64,000 nt of DNA from Dipodascopsis uninucleata var. uninucleata. Taxonomy: Eukaryota; Ascomycota; Lipomycetes; Lipomycetales; Lipomycetaceae. This document shows, piece by piece, positions 46,917 through 57,262 of this stretch. The stretch covers positions 325,001 to 389,000 of the forward strand of contig JAJLTO010000010.1 in the NCBI GenBank assembly GCA_030568195.1. Reading direction: 5' to 3'. Below the pieces are notes generated by a model, which was not told the DNA's origin, did no database searches, and saw only the letters and a list, made by a program, of their open reading frames with translations. Each line of letters opens with the position of its first letter. The stretch's first letter is position 1. A program made the translations under genes and the position numbers.

Positions 46917-48542
46917 ATGTCGATCGATCTCACGTCATTTGCCTCAGGTGCAGAAATTTTGGGGAACTGTGAAGAGTCCTGGAAGACCATTCTGACCCCG
47001 GAAGCCATTGGCTTCTTGGTACTACTTCACAGAACCTTCAATGCCACCAGAAAGTCTTTGCTTGAAAAGCGTGTCCAGAGACAGAAGGAGATCGATGCAG
47101 GAAAGCTTCCAGATTTCCTTCCAGAGACCAAGGTCATTCGTGATGACCCTACTTGGAAGGGCGCTCCTCCAGCTCCGGGACTTATTGACAGACGTGTTGA
47201 GATCACTGGTCCAACTGACAGGAAGATGGTTGTCAATGCACTCAACTCAGAGGTCTGGACTTACATGGCTGACTTTGAAGATGCTACCTCTCCGACCTGG
47301 GAAAACATGGTTTCCGGCCAGGTTAATCTTTACGATGCTATTCGCAAGCAAATAGACTTTGCCATTCCTGGAGGTAAAGAATATAAGTTGCGAACTGATC
47401 GTACTCTTCCTACTCTGATTGTTAGACCGCGAGGATGGCATCTTGAGGAGAAACACTTTAAGGTTGACGGTGAACCAATTTCAGGTTCTATTTTTGACTT
47501 TGGTCTCTATTTTTTCCATAATGCATACGAGCTTGTCAAGCGAGGTACTGGTCCATACTTTTATCTCCCAAAGATGGAGTCTCACCTTGAAGCTCGTCTG
47601 TGGAATGATATTTTCAATGTTTCTCAGGATGTCATTGCTATGCAACGAGGAACTATTAGAGGTACTGTTTTGATTGAGACTATTCTTGCTGCCTTTGAGA
47701 TGGACGAGATTATCTACGAGTTACGAGATCACTCTGCTGGGTTGAACTGTGGTCGCTGGGACTACATTTTCAGTTTTATCAAAAAGTTCCGTAACAATCC
47801 AGAGTTTGTTCTTCCAGATCGTTCTGCTGTTACCATGACGTCTCCCTTCATGGATGCGTATGTTAAGCTTCTTATCAAGACTTGCCACAAACGAGGTGTC
47901 CATGCTATGGGTGGAATGGCTGCGCAGATTCCAATTAAGACCAATCCTGCTGCCAACAAAATCGCTATGGAGGGTGTCTACCGCGACAAGCTTCGCGAGG
48001 CAACCGCTGGCCATGATGGTACTTGGGTTGCTCACCCAGCACTTGCTCCAATTGCATCAGAAGTTTTCAACAAGCATATGCCTACTCCAAATCAGATGTT
48101 CAAGTTGACTGAAGACGTTAATATCACTGCTAGTGACCTTCTTTCATCAAACGTTCCGGGTAGTATCACTGAAGATGGCATCCGAAAGAATCTTGAAATT
48201 GGTCTTGGCTACATGGAAGCATGGCTTCGAGGGGTTGGATGTGTTCCAATTAACTACTTAATGGAGGACGCTGCAACTGCTGAGGTTTCTCGATCACAGC
48301 TATGGCAATGGGTCAAGCATGGTATTACCACCTCTGACGGAATTAAGGTTACCAAGGACTATGCTCTCAAGATTCTAAATGAGGAGACGGAGAAGCTCGA
48401 GAAAGCTGCTCCAAAGGGCAACAAATTCCGACAAGCTGGTGCTCATTTCGCTACTCAGATCACTGGTGAGGATTACGCAGACTTCTTGACTACCTTGCTG
48501 TATGATGATATTACAAAAGTCGCTACCGGCTCTAAGTTGTAA
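46917..48542 (+). CDS. MLS1: Malate synthase, peroxisomal
   Basis: Single exon, 541 residues from the ATG at 46917 (frame open upstream but without a better start). Condenses glyoxylate with acetyl-CoA to malate, the second step of the glyoxylate cycle. Family motifs: [74 protein letters not shown] (active-site Arg), [69 protein letters not shown], and [12 protein letters not shown] with the catalytic Asp. The C-terminal tripeptide SKL is a canonical PTS1 peroxisomal signal. Strong codon bias. Implies growth on C2 compounds or fatty acids. Confidence 0.98.
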   Translation: MSIDLTSFASGAEILGNCEESWKTILTPEAIGFLVLLHRTFNATRKSLLEKRVQRQKEIDAGKLPDFLPETKVIRDDPTWKGAPPAPGLIDRRVEITGPTDRKMVVNALNSEVWTYMADFEDATSPTWENMVSGQVNLYDAIRKQIDFAIPGGKEYKLRTDRTLPTLIVRPRGWHLEEKHFKVDGEPISGSIFDFGLYFFHNAYELVKRGTGPYFYLPKMESHLEARLWNDIFNVSQDVIAMQRGTIRGTVLIETILAAFEMDEIIYELRDHSAGLNCGRWDYIFSFIKKFRNNPEFVLPDRSAVTMTSPFMDAYVKLLIKTCHKRGVHAMGGMAAQIPIKTNPAANKIAMEGVYRDKLREATAGHDGTWVAHPALAPIASEVFNKHMPTPNQMFKLTEDVNITASDLLSSNVPGSITEDGIRKNLEIGLGYMEAWLRGVGCVPINYLMEDAATAEVSRSQLWQWVKHGITTSDGIKVTKDYALKILNEETEKLEKAAPKGNKFRQAGAHFATQITGEDYADFLTTLLYDDITKVATGSKL

Positions 48543-49054
48543 ATATAGGGACTATAAATACGAAAAGAACCCAAGATTGCCTCCAATATAGTGATTCGAT
48601 CATTGATTTTAGCATTGGTTATCCTTGGATTTCTTCAGGGTTTGTTTCTGTATTTTTTTCATTGTGCTCTGCAGATACTTTCACCTTAACTAATATTGTG
48701 ACTTCTCTCTTCTTTCCTTCTTTATTTATGTTTTACTGAAAGAATAGTGCCAATACGTATTTATACGTAATTTCGAATGTTCTATATCTTTACTAATGGA
48801 AATAAAATACATGACAAGTATTCATGTAACTACAAAAATTATTATTCTTTTTACAAAATAGCAATGAGATTGCAAATATACACATTCGAAATACTCGAAA
48901 AATTCCTTAAAAATATAGCATATCAAACATAATGAATGACCTTACAGAAACTAAACCCGTTTTCCTTCTTCTTTCTCCCAAATTAGATAGATATCTTTTA
49001 TACTGTGAAGTTCTCGTTTCTCTTTAATTAGAGGAGCCTATTTCTATGTTATAT
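48543..49054. other. Convergent 3' region
   Basis: About 510 bases between MLS1 (+) and CBP4 (-); AT-rich 3' UTRs only. Confidence 0.5.
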
Positions 49055-49528
49055 TTACCACCAGGATTTTTTCTGTCCTGACTGCTCTAAGACTTGTAGT
49101 CGCTTAGCTTCGGCCTCCATCTTTGCTTGTGCAGCAGCTTGAGCTTTACCAATGGCCTGTGCAGACCAAGACTGTCTGTCACGCTCACGTATAATACATG
49201 CAGGTTCGACGCTGTCCGTTAACATCCATGCCGGTCTTGAGGACTCTGCATTAGACATCACAAGATGTTGCAGAGCATTGTGCTCGTCGTTCAAACTTTC
49301 CCTACCCTTGTACTTCTGGTCTTCTAGGTAGCGCCTTCGACTCTCACTTGGAAGTCGCTATAACAAACGTGAATTTTCTGTTAGCATATGATCCAATCAG
49401 TATCCTATATCCTTATCACTCACAGTCAAGATCTCAGCTTCGGTGGGAACAGTTGTGTTATATAAACTAACACCAAGACCCACGATTCCAGTAAAAGCCA
49501 TAAGCATCTTTACATACACTAAAGCCAT
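49055..49528 (-). CDS. CBP4: Cytochrome bc1 assembly factor Cbp4
   Basis: Two exons, 49528-49424 and 49357-49055; 135 residues. The 66-nt intron (GTGAGT, TGCTAAC, TATAG) joins AEILT to RLPSESRRRYLED. N-terminal membrane helix (YVKMLMAFTGIVGLGVSLY) followed by TVPTEAEILTRLPSESRRRYLEDQKYKGRESLNDEH, the Cbp4 pattern TPTxEELLxxLSPExRxxYxxxxxxR, then ESSRPAWM (family SDDPIW), a charged coiled coil, and the C-terminal KSWW typical of Cbp4. Mitochondrial inner-membrane chaperone with Cbp3/Cbp6 for cytochrome b in complex III. Small and fast-evolving, but all landmarks are present. Confidence 0.82.
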
Positions 49529-49754
49529 CGTGCCTCAAATAATCCTTTCAGGTACTACTTGTGAATACGGCTGTAGAATGTATTCCGCTATTTATATATC
49601 CTTTGAGACTCTTCGTCTGCTCGCCAATTGCATCTCCTCTAAATCAAAGTCAGCGGAAAGTTGACCACTAAATTTTTCGTGCCCTGTTACGCACCCTTGT
49701 CAACCATGCACGTGATCTATATTCAGTCACTCGTAACCTAACCCATTGGAAGAC

Positions 49755-49765
49755 TATATAATATA
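49755..49765 (+). promoter_or_regulatory. TATA box of the U6 gene
   Basis: TATATAATATA, 30 to 20 bases before the first U6 nucleotide, the position used by TFIIIB at yeast U6 genes. Confidence 0.8.
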
Positions 49766-49784
49766 CTTACAAAAATATATTTTT

Positions 49785-49883
49785 GTCCTTCGGGACATAT
49801 GGTCAATTTGAAACGATACAGAGAAGATTAGCATGGCCCCTGCATAAGGATGACACGCTTTGATAAAGAGAGTAAAACGTTTT
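49785..49883 (+). ncRNA. SNR6: U6 spliceosomal snRNA
   Basis: Full U6 RNA of about 99 nt without an intron. 5' stem-loop GTCC-TTCG-GGAC; the A-block-like TGGTCAATTTG at 49800-49810; the invariant ACAGAGA box at 49818-49824 that pairs with the 5' splice site; the catalytic AGC triad at 49830-49832; the GGCCCCTGCATAAGGATGACACG core that pairs with U4 and forms the internal stem-loop. A ten-T run (49880-49889) is the Pol III terminator, so the 3' end falls in its first Ts. The central domain is nearly identical to S. pombe U6. Transcribed by Pol III. Confidence 0.98.
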
Positions 49884-49889
49884 TTTTTT
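49880..49889 (+). terminator. Pol III terminator of U6
   Basis: Run of ten T residues directly after the U6 3' end. Confidence 0.93.
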
Positions 49890-49895
49890 AATCCC

Positions 49896-49906
49896 GGTTC
49901 GAAACT
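49896..49906 (+). promoter_or_regulatory. B-box-like element just downstream of U6
   Basis: GGTTCGAAACT, matching the Pol III B-block consensus RGTTCRANTCC at nine of eleven positions, six bases after the terminator. S. cerevisiae SNR6 is known to use an extragenic B block about 120 bp past its terminator; here the spacing is much tighter. There is no tRNA body around it. Confidence 0.55.
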
Positions 49907-50244
49907 CGTCCATGACAAAAAAAAAATTGATTATTATTTAACATATAGTCATGCTATCTTACTTTCTAATCTAATATCATGCCCTCTCTATAAGCAAATG
50001 TATTCAATATTTTCATTACAACTTAATATCAATTCTTTAATGATTTTTGCGTCGTGTGCATACATAATAGAAAAAAAAATGCCGCACAGATCATTCATTA
50101 TCTTACAAGAACAAAGTGGAAGAAAATCAAAGGTAATGCTAGATCGTTCTTCATTGCGGAACCAAAATACTGCATCTATGTACGAGAACCAAACCCCCAA
50201 AATTAAAATGGCCCTATGTGTTACGATAATAGGCAAAATTCGGA
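49907..50244. other. Region between U6 and the CDC26-like gene
   Basis: About 340 AT-rich bases, 3' UTR of the minus-strand CDC26-like gene. A long frame on + (49860-50300) begins inside U6 and is not a gene. Confidence 0.5.
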
Positions 50245-50880
50245 TTATCGGAATGCAGAAGATGGCACAGATGATAAAACATTGCCAGCCGACCGACTAG
50301 ATGTTGGCATAGTGGGTGTATAAGGTGCTTCTACATCAGATCTAGAGCTTAGGACAGCCGAGGCCGGTAGCACAGGAGAAAAGCCGGTGGGCGTAGATGT
50401 AGTGGCAATAGGTGAAGAGGCATGAGCTGACATTGTTGAAGATACAGTAGAGGAGGATGCAGGAGAAAAGGAAAGCGTTGCTGACGGCAGACGTGATCTC
50501 TGCTGAGCAAGTTGCTGCTGATGGTGCTGTAGCTGGGCACTAAACGACACGTCGCGATCCACAAAAGATGAATGGTCGTCACGGGCCAGAGACGATAGAT
50601 CGCGGTGCGACGACGTCCGATAAGGTGACGTTGGATGGGTAGCAGGAGATATTGGGCTGGAAGTATGCCTGGTGGATCTCAATGTCAGTTTAGGTGAAGC
50701 TGGGCTATTCATGGCCGCGCTGCTGTTACTCGTGTTGCTGTTAATGCCCATTCGACGCTTATTACTTGATGCTGACTTGACAGCGACTGCTGCCGCAGCC
50801 AGACGCTCCGCACGATCATCATCAAAGGTCAATACGTCGCTAGTTGACAACGAAATTACGGTGGCTTCGCGGCGTAGCAT
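50245..50880 (-). CDS. CDC26: APC/C subunit Cdc26/Hcn1-like with long Ser-rich tail
   Basis: Single exon, 211 residues from the ATG at 50880; the frame opens 13 codons earlier, but the family starts with Met-Leu-Arg-Arg. MLRREATVISLSTSDVLTFDDDR aligns with human CDC26 ([23 protein letters not shown]) and the S. pombe Hcn1 type (MLRRNPT...EDVLAYDEE). KRRMGI at about 42 matches the later R-I-G-I/Y motif. In APC/C the extreme N terminus of Cdc26 sits in the TPR groove of Cdc16/Cut9 and stabilises it. Known Cdc26 proteins are about 65-125 residues; here about 160 more follow, rich in Ser, Thr, Pro and Ala with many SP/TP sites. Identification rests on the N-terminal 25 residues and the RxGI motif, so it is likely but not proven. 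Confidence 0.7.
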   Translation of the reverse strand: MLRREATVISLSTSDVLTFDDDRAERLAAAAVAVKSASSNKRRMGINSNTSNSSAAMNSPASPKLTLRSTRHTSSPISPATHPTSPYRTSSHRDLSSLARDDHSSFVDRDVSFSAQLQHHQQQLAQQRSRLPSATLSFSPASSSTVSSTMSAHASSPIATTSTPTGFSPVLPASAVLSSRSDVEAPYTPTMPTSSRSAGNVLSSVPSSAFR

Positions 50881-52893
50881 TATGATATGAAGTGGCCAAC
50901 ACGCGTAAGCAGAGTGCACGGATAGCTCTGATTTTTCCTTTTTTGAGTAGCCACTATCTATTATTATTTAGATATATATAAGATATGAATTCAGTGCTTT
51001 GCAGAATGTGCTTGTTCTATCTATATAGCAGCACAAGTTACTGCGGTGAAGGACCTGATTACAATAAAAAAAAAAGGGTACATTCTCATTGCTGAGCAAC
51101 GTAATACTAAAACAGGGTCTGAGGTGAGCACAGAACTAAGGGTCTACAAGCACCAGGCCAGTTCTAATAGATAAGCCGCAGCACTGGATCCAGGGTTTCC
51201 TTGCGAGATGCAGAGATATCATGTCTCTTTGGACACCAGCCTATCGTAGATAATCGTCGTGCTGTATACAAGATGAGTAGACCAACGAATACGACAATAT
51301 TACGAAGAGCCGAGTGGCAGAACGGGGCGAAATATTCTCTGTGACCTCTAAGAGAAGTAGCAGATGTTTTATACACACCGAAGTTCTGCATGTCTGTATG
51401 TCTACGTAAATAGTACGTGCGGACCTGCATATAGCCATGTCGACAATCGCCCTTCGCTTTTATATTACTGCATGTGACAGCAGAGCCTTTTTCCGCTCTT
51501 CGACAGAGCGTTGCTGACTCTCTTCACATTCCGCGTACTTGTGACAAAACTGACATGTCTGGCGCTCGGTAGTAGATTCTATATACTAGCATATTAAATG
51601 TTGGTTTCGAACTTTATGTCTAAGAGTGACTACTCGATGTTGCCGGCAATATCTACAGTCGCGCCAAAGTGGGCTTGCAGTAAAGTTCTGTATTCACGGG
51701 CAAGCACCAAAAACTCTCTATATCCTTTTGTCTCGTGGGCACGTAGTGCAGGCAGCTGTGAGATCTACGGCCTTTCGGGCCAGATTTTTAGAGTCGGACA
51801 AACGGAAATCCGTCGAAGTATCTAGCGAATTAGATCTGGCCATAGGCTCTTGAGGACAGGCGGGTAGTCAGTCGATAAGAACTGAGCGAGCAGACTTCCA
51901 AAGTACAGATGTGAAAAGCATCATATTCTGCCTTCCACTGGAGCACTTTGGGCCAAACAGCTGGCCAGCGCTTGAGAGTTGGTACCGGACTGAAGAGGGG
52001 CCTGCCTAAAGGAGCGCGCGCTGTAGCTAGTGCCTAAAGACATCGTCGGTGCAGTATAGAGAGAAAAAACAGCAGGCCCAACTAGGAAAATATACGCACA
52101 AAGAGGAAAGATTACCTAAAAAGGCGAGACCGGTGGTTTTAGCGAGCACCGGAAGACCGCGGACCCGCTAACTCGCTGCTGAGCGCGCCTCGGGATAAGT
52201 CCTGCGTCCACAGGGACATGTTGCATTTGGACCCAAACGCCCGCAAACAGAAGCACATAGCAGCATTCTGCGAGATCTCATGTAGTGTAGTATGGTGTAG
52301 CAAAATAATGCAGAAAACCAGAAATTCCGCTCAACGACTCATGCCGACGGCCCCTCATCAAGCATGCTGCTGCTCATCCACTCGCCCATTCATCCACTCG
52401 CCAGCCGTCTTTCTCCGATGGTCGTAAAGCTCTGTCGGAGATACTGGACTGCCGCTTGTGCGCGTCGTAGTGCTGACCAATGCTGCCTGTGTCACACGCG
52501 CGCACGCATCCCATTGACTGCTGCAGGCCCTACCCTACCGTCGCGCAGCAGCGCACAATCTGCGCTGTTATGTAAGCATGCAGTGTCAGGTGTATAAGCA
52601 CTCAATTTAGCCTTTATATGAGCGCGCAGGAGTAGCAGACCAGACGCTGCACGGACAAGGAGCGAATTGAGTTCAAGCGGTTGTCGTGCAACGGCTATTA
52701 AAGAGGATTTGCTCGGAATACCCCCGTTGGGTGCGCTCAAGCAGGCCACAGGTCTCGCACAGTTCTCCGTTTTCGGCAAGTGTCGCGCTATGTACCTTCA
52801 TTCGGAACTCTTTTCTCCCTAGCTGCCTCTCCAGTCCCACGCAACCTCATCTACCGCCACTGCCAAATGGCCAAATGGCCCTGCTCGCCCGGC

Positions 52894-52900
52894 TATAAAA
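52894..52900 (+). promoter_or_regulatory. TATA box candidate
   Basis: GGCTATAAAAGC in a GC-rich setting, 2.36 kb before the NDE1 start codon. Same 9-base core (TATAAAAGC) as the element at 53422. Confidence 0.4.
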
Positions 52901-53421
52901 GCACGCTCAGCCAAAAGCAGGCCCTTGCCCTGGACTGCTATGCCACTTGGAGCGCGGTTTAGGATTCGCAGGTGTTGCCCGAATGCCTTAGTTCCGAATG
53001 GCTTCGAGACGGGGTCACTTATCTGGCAGGACCAAAGGAGTTCGACGCTCAGAGGTGCCGTGGGGGAGGGGAGCGCAGATGGGGAGGGTAAGGTCAGCAG
53101 GTGGGGACTAAAGCTGGTCGCGTCAAACTAGAGCTGTAGTACGGAGCGTGGCTCTCAACCACTGCCGAAAAGGATACTTCTAGTGTTCGTAAAGAGTACC
53201 CAGAAGAGTACGTCGACGTACCTCTCTATTCGGCCTCTTCTGCACTTACATGTGCACGATAATCTATCACGATTCTTGGGGCGCATTATTTCTACAAAAC
53301 CTTTTTAGCTCTTTTGTCCGGCACGACCTTTAAATTCTATTTTGGCTCAATTTCGATCGCGTACCGCGTGTGTCGTTCGGGTTAATTCTGCTTATTCTCT
53401 GTAGTGTAAAAACACTGGCCC

Positions 53422-53428
53422 TATAAAA
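53422..53428 (+). promoter_or_regulatory. TATA box candidate
   Basis: CCCTATAAAAGCAG, 1.83 kb before the NDE1 start codon. If this drives NDE1, the leader would be about 1.8 kb or carry a 5' UTR intron (a GTACGT donor-like site lies near 53998). Confidence 0.4.
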
Positions 53429-55256
53429 GCAGATCGTCTCCCCGTGTTCGGTTATTAAATTTGTCCGTACGTGTCTACAAGCTGCTTTTATTTTTGCGTG
53501 TATTTCTAGATACTGAGATAGACCCTTATCTATCTGTACGTGTGCGTCGCTAAATTGTGTATATTTGGTTGTATCGGATCGGTTGCTTGATTCTTAGCCG
53601 GCGGCCGTCCATCAAACTAGGGTGTAAAGCAACGCAGCGCATCATCTCTTTTCTGCCGGTGAATTTTGCGTGCTCTTATACCACCTGGCGTACAACGTGA
53701 AACGAAACTACTGTGGTAAATAACGATATACGAGATATCACCGAGCAATTTGTAATTATTATAGTTCTGCTACTGTAGAGGAGCGCACACATAGACTTAT
53801 AGATTTCAGTTCCTATTGTTTGATTCGACTAGTTCAAATACTGGAGCAGCTGCGACTTTGAATTTTTATTAATATTTTTTGCCGTCTTGTTACAGCCTGT
53901 CAGGACAGATCGGTTCTTGTGCTATTGGAAAGCTATCATCTAATCGTCGGGATAGTTGTTTTTTGTTTCGTTCAAAAGAAGTTGTTTCTTTTATAAGGTA
54001 CGTATTTTTTACATACGAGTTTGTATATATTGCATGTACTTGTATATATAGTGCGAGTTTTTTATGAGTGCGCGTCTGTGAGGCAAGGTAGGAAATCAGA
54101 CGCTGAACAGGCAGAAAACTACTTAGACACATGTGCAATTGTCTCTTGTTGTACAGGCTGTGTTCAGGCAGCTATTTCTTTTCCGGATCACTCCCTGTAG
54201 AACAATTGGTGATACGACTGGACTGGTCTTGCCAGTTTATTCTGGGAGACTCGTGGTGTGAGGAAGTGGTTTTAGCTGTGGCTTGCAAGCTATTTACTAT
54301 TATGGCTATACGCACTAGATCGAGCTTTTACACCCTTTCGGTATTTTAGGCTACAGCTAGTGAAAATAGTCCAGAGTTATTGCACAGCTGGGCAAATATT
54401 GACTTCTGATAATGGATATGGTGATTTCTGGATGAATACTGAGGTTTGACTTCTCTTAATGGCTAAGTGATACCCAAGGCATAATGGCGGGACAAGTAGA
54501 CTGGTACAGCAGTCGAAAATTAGAAATTCCAGAGTAGAGAAAAAAAAATTATTGTATTTGCAAGTTTTACATGTGCATGCTGTTGGCAGTGATGTTTAAA
54601 TGCACTCTGCATTATCGATACTTTACTACCGGTATCATGAGCGCACAGCAAACACAGTAAAGAGAAGATGTCAACTTGAATGGAAGTGTTACGAGAAAAT
54701 AACTGTCTTGCGGGCTCAGAACTATTCGCGGAGAGACACATGCCGGTGGTAAATGGTGGCGCCTCATAATAACAATTGTTGTTATTATCATTGGTGTTAT
54801 TTTGGCTTGTTAAAAAGGAAACTTTTGATGAACCTTTTTTTGGTGCATCCTTCTAAAAAGGCAGCACAATTTTTTACAGTTTTTCTCGCCTAGTTTCTCT
54901 TCTTGGAACTTTCTCATTTTGTCAGCCATCTACCTATTTCTCGCTCTATTCTTTTAATTATCTCATCGTTTCAATGTTCCGCTGAATATATATTTTATAT
55001 ATTCATTAAAGAATAATTTTATTGTATGCGTCAGTATTCTTTATAGATACTTGCATACTTCTGTACTCGCACTATATATATTTGTGTATATACGCATATA
55101 TACTACTAATTTCTAATCAAATTGTCACTGGTGACAAGGCGATATATCCGATAGTGAAGAGAAAAGACAGATACATACACTTATTTGATATAAGGGTGTA
55201 TCTTCTTTTTTTATCTTATTGTTTTTTGATTGCTGACATTGAAATAGTTAATAGTC

Positions 55257-56948
55257 ATGTCATCGCCGTTTTTAAGAGCAGTTAGACCTGCTGGTCGAAG
55301 CTTCACCCCGAGAACTACTATTCGTTCGCAGCAGTTGGTTCAGTTGCGTCAGATTGCTAGAGCGCGTGCATACGCAACTGAGGCTAGTACTCCTGCTCCG
55401 AAGAAAAAGAGCGCATTTGCTACTGCTGGAAAGTTCTTATGGAGATTGACCTATGGTAGTGCTTTAGCTGGTGTCGCCTTCATTGGATACGGTATCTACG
55501 AGGCGCGATATCCAGTTGACCAGCTTCCACCAGACCCATCAAAAAAGACTCTTGTGGTGCTTGGTTCTGGATGGGGTTCTGTGTCCTTGTTAAAGAAGCT
55601 TGATACCGAGAACTACAACGTCGTTGTTGTTTCTCCAAGGAATTTCTTCTTATTCACACCATTGTTACCTTCTTGCACAACTGGTACTATTGAACACAGA
55701 TCGATCATGGAGCCTCTTCGCAACATCTTACGTCGCAAGAAAGCCGCTGTGACTTTCTATGAGGCTGAATGTACAGATATTGATCCTGTTAATCGAACAC
55801 TTACTGTTCGCGACAGTTCTGAGGTCAAGGGTGACATTGCTGAGACTACTCTGCCTTTTGACTACCTTGTTGTCGGTGTTGGTGCTCAGAACACTACCTT
55901 TGGTATCCCTGGCGTTGAACAGAATGCTTGCTTTTTGAAGGAAATTTCTGACGCTCAAAAGATTCGAACACGTATTATGGATTGTATTGAGACTGCTTCT
56001 TTCAAGGACCAGACTCCTGAGGAACGTAAGCGACTGTTGCATATGGTCGTTGTTGGAGGTGGTCCAACTGGTGTGGAGTTTGCTGGCGAACTCCAGGATT
56101 TCTTCGAGGAGGACCTGCGAAAGTGGGTACCTGAAATTGCTAGTGACTTCAAGGTTTCCCTTGTGGAAGCTCTTCCAAATGTTTTACCTATGTTTTCGAA
56201 AGAGTTGATCACTTACACTGAGAAGACTTTCAAGGATGAGAAGATTGATATTCACACTAAGACTATGGTTAAGAAAGTTACTGAAAAGACTATCTTGGCC
56301 GAAGTTTCCAATCCTGATGGAACTAAGGAGCTGGTTGAGATGCCATATGGTCTTCTAGTCTGGGCGACCGGTAATGCACCAAGACCTGTTGTTCGTTCTT
56401 TGATGGCTAAGATTCCTGAGCAGGCTAAGTCTCGTCGTGGTCTTGAAGTTAATGACTATCTTGTTGTTAACGGCACTGAAGGTATCTGGGCTCTTGGTGA
56501 TTGTGCTGTTACCAAGTACGCACCAACTGCGCAGGTCGCTACTCAGCAGGGACAGTATCTTGCTAGACTTTTCAATACTATGTCTAAGACGATGGCTCTG
56601 GAGGATGATATTGCTCATCTTGAGGATCTTGGACATAATGCTGCTACTGCTGATGACAAGAAGTCTATCATCTCTGAAATTGAGAGCAAGGCTAAAGCCC
56701 TTCGTCGCACCAAGCGTCTTATGCCATTCCAGTACACTCATCAGGGTTCTCTTGCTTATATTGGATCCGATCGTGCTATAGCTGATCTTACTTGGGGCGA
56801 CAATAAACTTTCTTCTTCCGGTCAGATCACTAATTTGTTTTGGAGATCTGCTTACGTCTCTATGGTTTTCTCTACCCGTAATAAGCTGTTGGTAGTTTTC
56901 GACTGGGTCAAGGTCAAGTTGTTTGGACGTGACGTTTCTCGAGAATAA
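55257..56948 (+). CDS. NDE1: Alternative (type II) mitochondrial NADH dehydrogenase
   Basis: Single exon, 563 residues. Rotenone-insensitive NADH:ubiquinone oxidoreductase. N terminus: basic, Arg/Ser/Gln-rich targeting sequence to about residue 40 (ending ARAYATE), then a hydrophobic segment LTYGSALAGVAFIGYGIYEA (about 65-82), as in external Nde enzymes, and two dinucleotide-binding folds: LVVLGSGWGSVSLLKKL (FAD, about 101-117) and VVVGGGPTGVEFAGEL (NADH, about 264-279). Others: FFLFTPLLPSCTTGTIEHRSI, LVWATGNAPRP, GIWALGDCAV (FAD), and the C-terminal membrane-anchoring GQITNLFWRSAYVSMVFSTRNKLLVVFDWVKVKLFGRD. No EF hand. The external orientation is inferred from the TM segment after the presequence. 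Codon bias is high. Confidence 0.95.
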   Translation: MSSPFLRAVRPAGRSFTPRTTIRSQQLVQLRQIARARAYATEASTPAPKKKSAFATAGKFLWRLTYGSALAGVAFIGYGIYEARYPVDQLPPDPSKKTLVVLGSGWGSVSLLKKLDTENYNVVVVSPRNFFLFTPLLPSCTTGTIEHRSIMEPLRNILRRKKAAVTFYEAECTDIDPVNRTLTVRDSSEVKGDIAETTLPFDYLVVGVGAQNTTFGIPGVEQNACFLKEISDAQKIRTRIMDCIETASFKDQTPEERKRLLHMVVVGGGPTGVEFAGELQDFFEEDLRKWVPEIASDFKVSLVEALPNVLPMFSKELITYTEKTFKDEKIDIHTKTMVKKVTEKTILAEVSNPDGTKELVEMPYGLLVWATGNAPRPVVRSLMAKIPEQAKSRRGLEVNDYLVVNGTEGIWALGDCAVTKYAPTAQVATQQGQYLARLFNTMSKTMALEDDIAHLEDLGHNAATADDKKSIISEIESKAKALRRTKRLMPFQYTHQGSLAYIGSDRAIADLTWGDNKLSSSGQITNLFWRSAYVSMVFSTRNKLLVVFDWVKVKLFGRDVSRE

Positions 56949-57262
56949 ATGCTAGCTGGTCTTTCACTCCAGGGAGTATGTTGAAGTAATTAAGGAATGT
57001 TGGCATAACATATTATCAAGTTTCTTGATTATTAAACGTGGCGAATTGATCTTATGACTGTTAGTCAAACTTCTTATTGTTCTTACTGTTATTCCTTCTC
57101 TTTTATTTAAGGTAGTAATCTCAGTTTGTTTCGTTTCTGTAAGAAGCTTGTAGCTATGATTATTAAATTTTATTTTTATTCTTTTTGAACTGTTTGTTAT
57201 GACTTTGTAATCAGCAGTATCCAGTTTCTATACTCTATGTTCTTAAGTTCTATTATATAGTT
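56949..57262. other. Convergent 3' region
   Basis: 314 bases between NDE1 (+) and the secreted-protein gene (-). T-rich 3' UTR sequence. Confidence 0.5.

Larger units (their letters stand above)
50881..55256. other. 4.4 kb gene-free stretch upstream of NDE1, partly GC-rich
   Basis: No frame on either strand shows a known family; the several 60-95-codon frames overlap each other on both strands, as expected in GC-richer DNA. The block from about 51900 to 53200 is clearly GC-richer than the rest. It contains short direct repeats (CATCCACTCGCC near 52376 and 52391; CCAAATGG twice at 52863), several AGGGG/CCCCT stress-element-like pentamers, and two good TATA boxes (52894, 53422). Most likely a long regulatory region and leader of NDE1, possibly with a Pol II non-coding transcript. 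Confidence 0.45.

Noticed and set aside
49891-49910. tRNA T-arm-like GGTTCGAAACTC
   Set aside because: No acceptor, D or anticodon arms around it; better explained as a Pol III B-box-like element of U6.
49860-50300. 146-codon frame on +
   Set aside because: Starts inside the U6 RNA and runs through the Pol III terminator; the amino-acid mix is what AT-rich non-coding DNA gives.
51164-53131. Several 60-95-codon overlapping frames on both strands
   Set aside because: Mutually overlapping in GC-richer DNA, no conserved motifs, no plausible splice chain.
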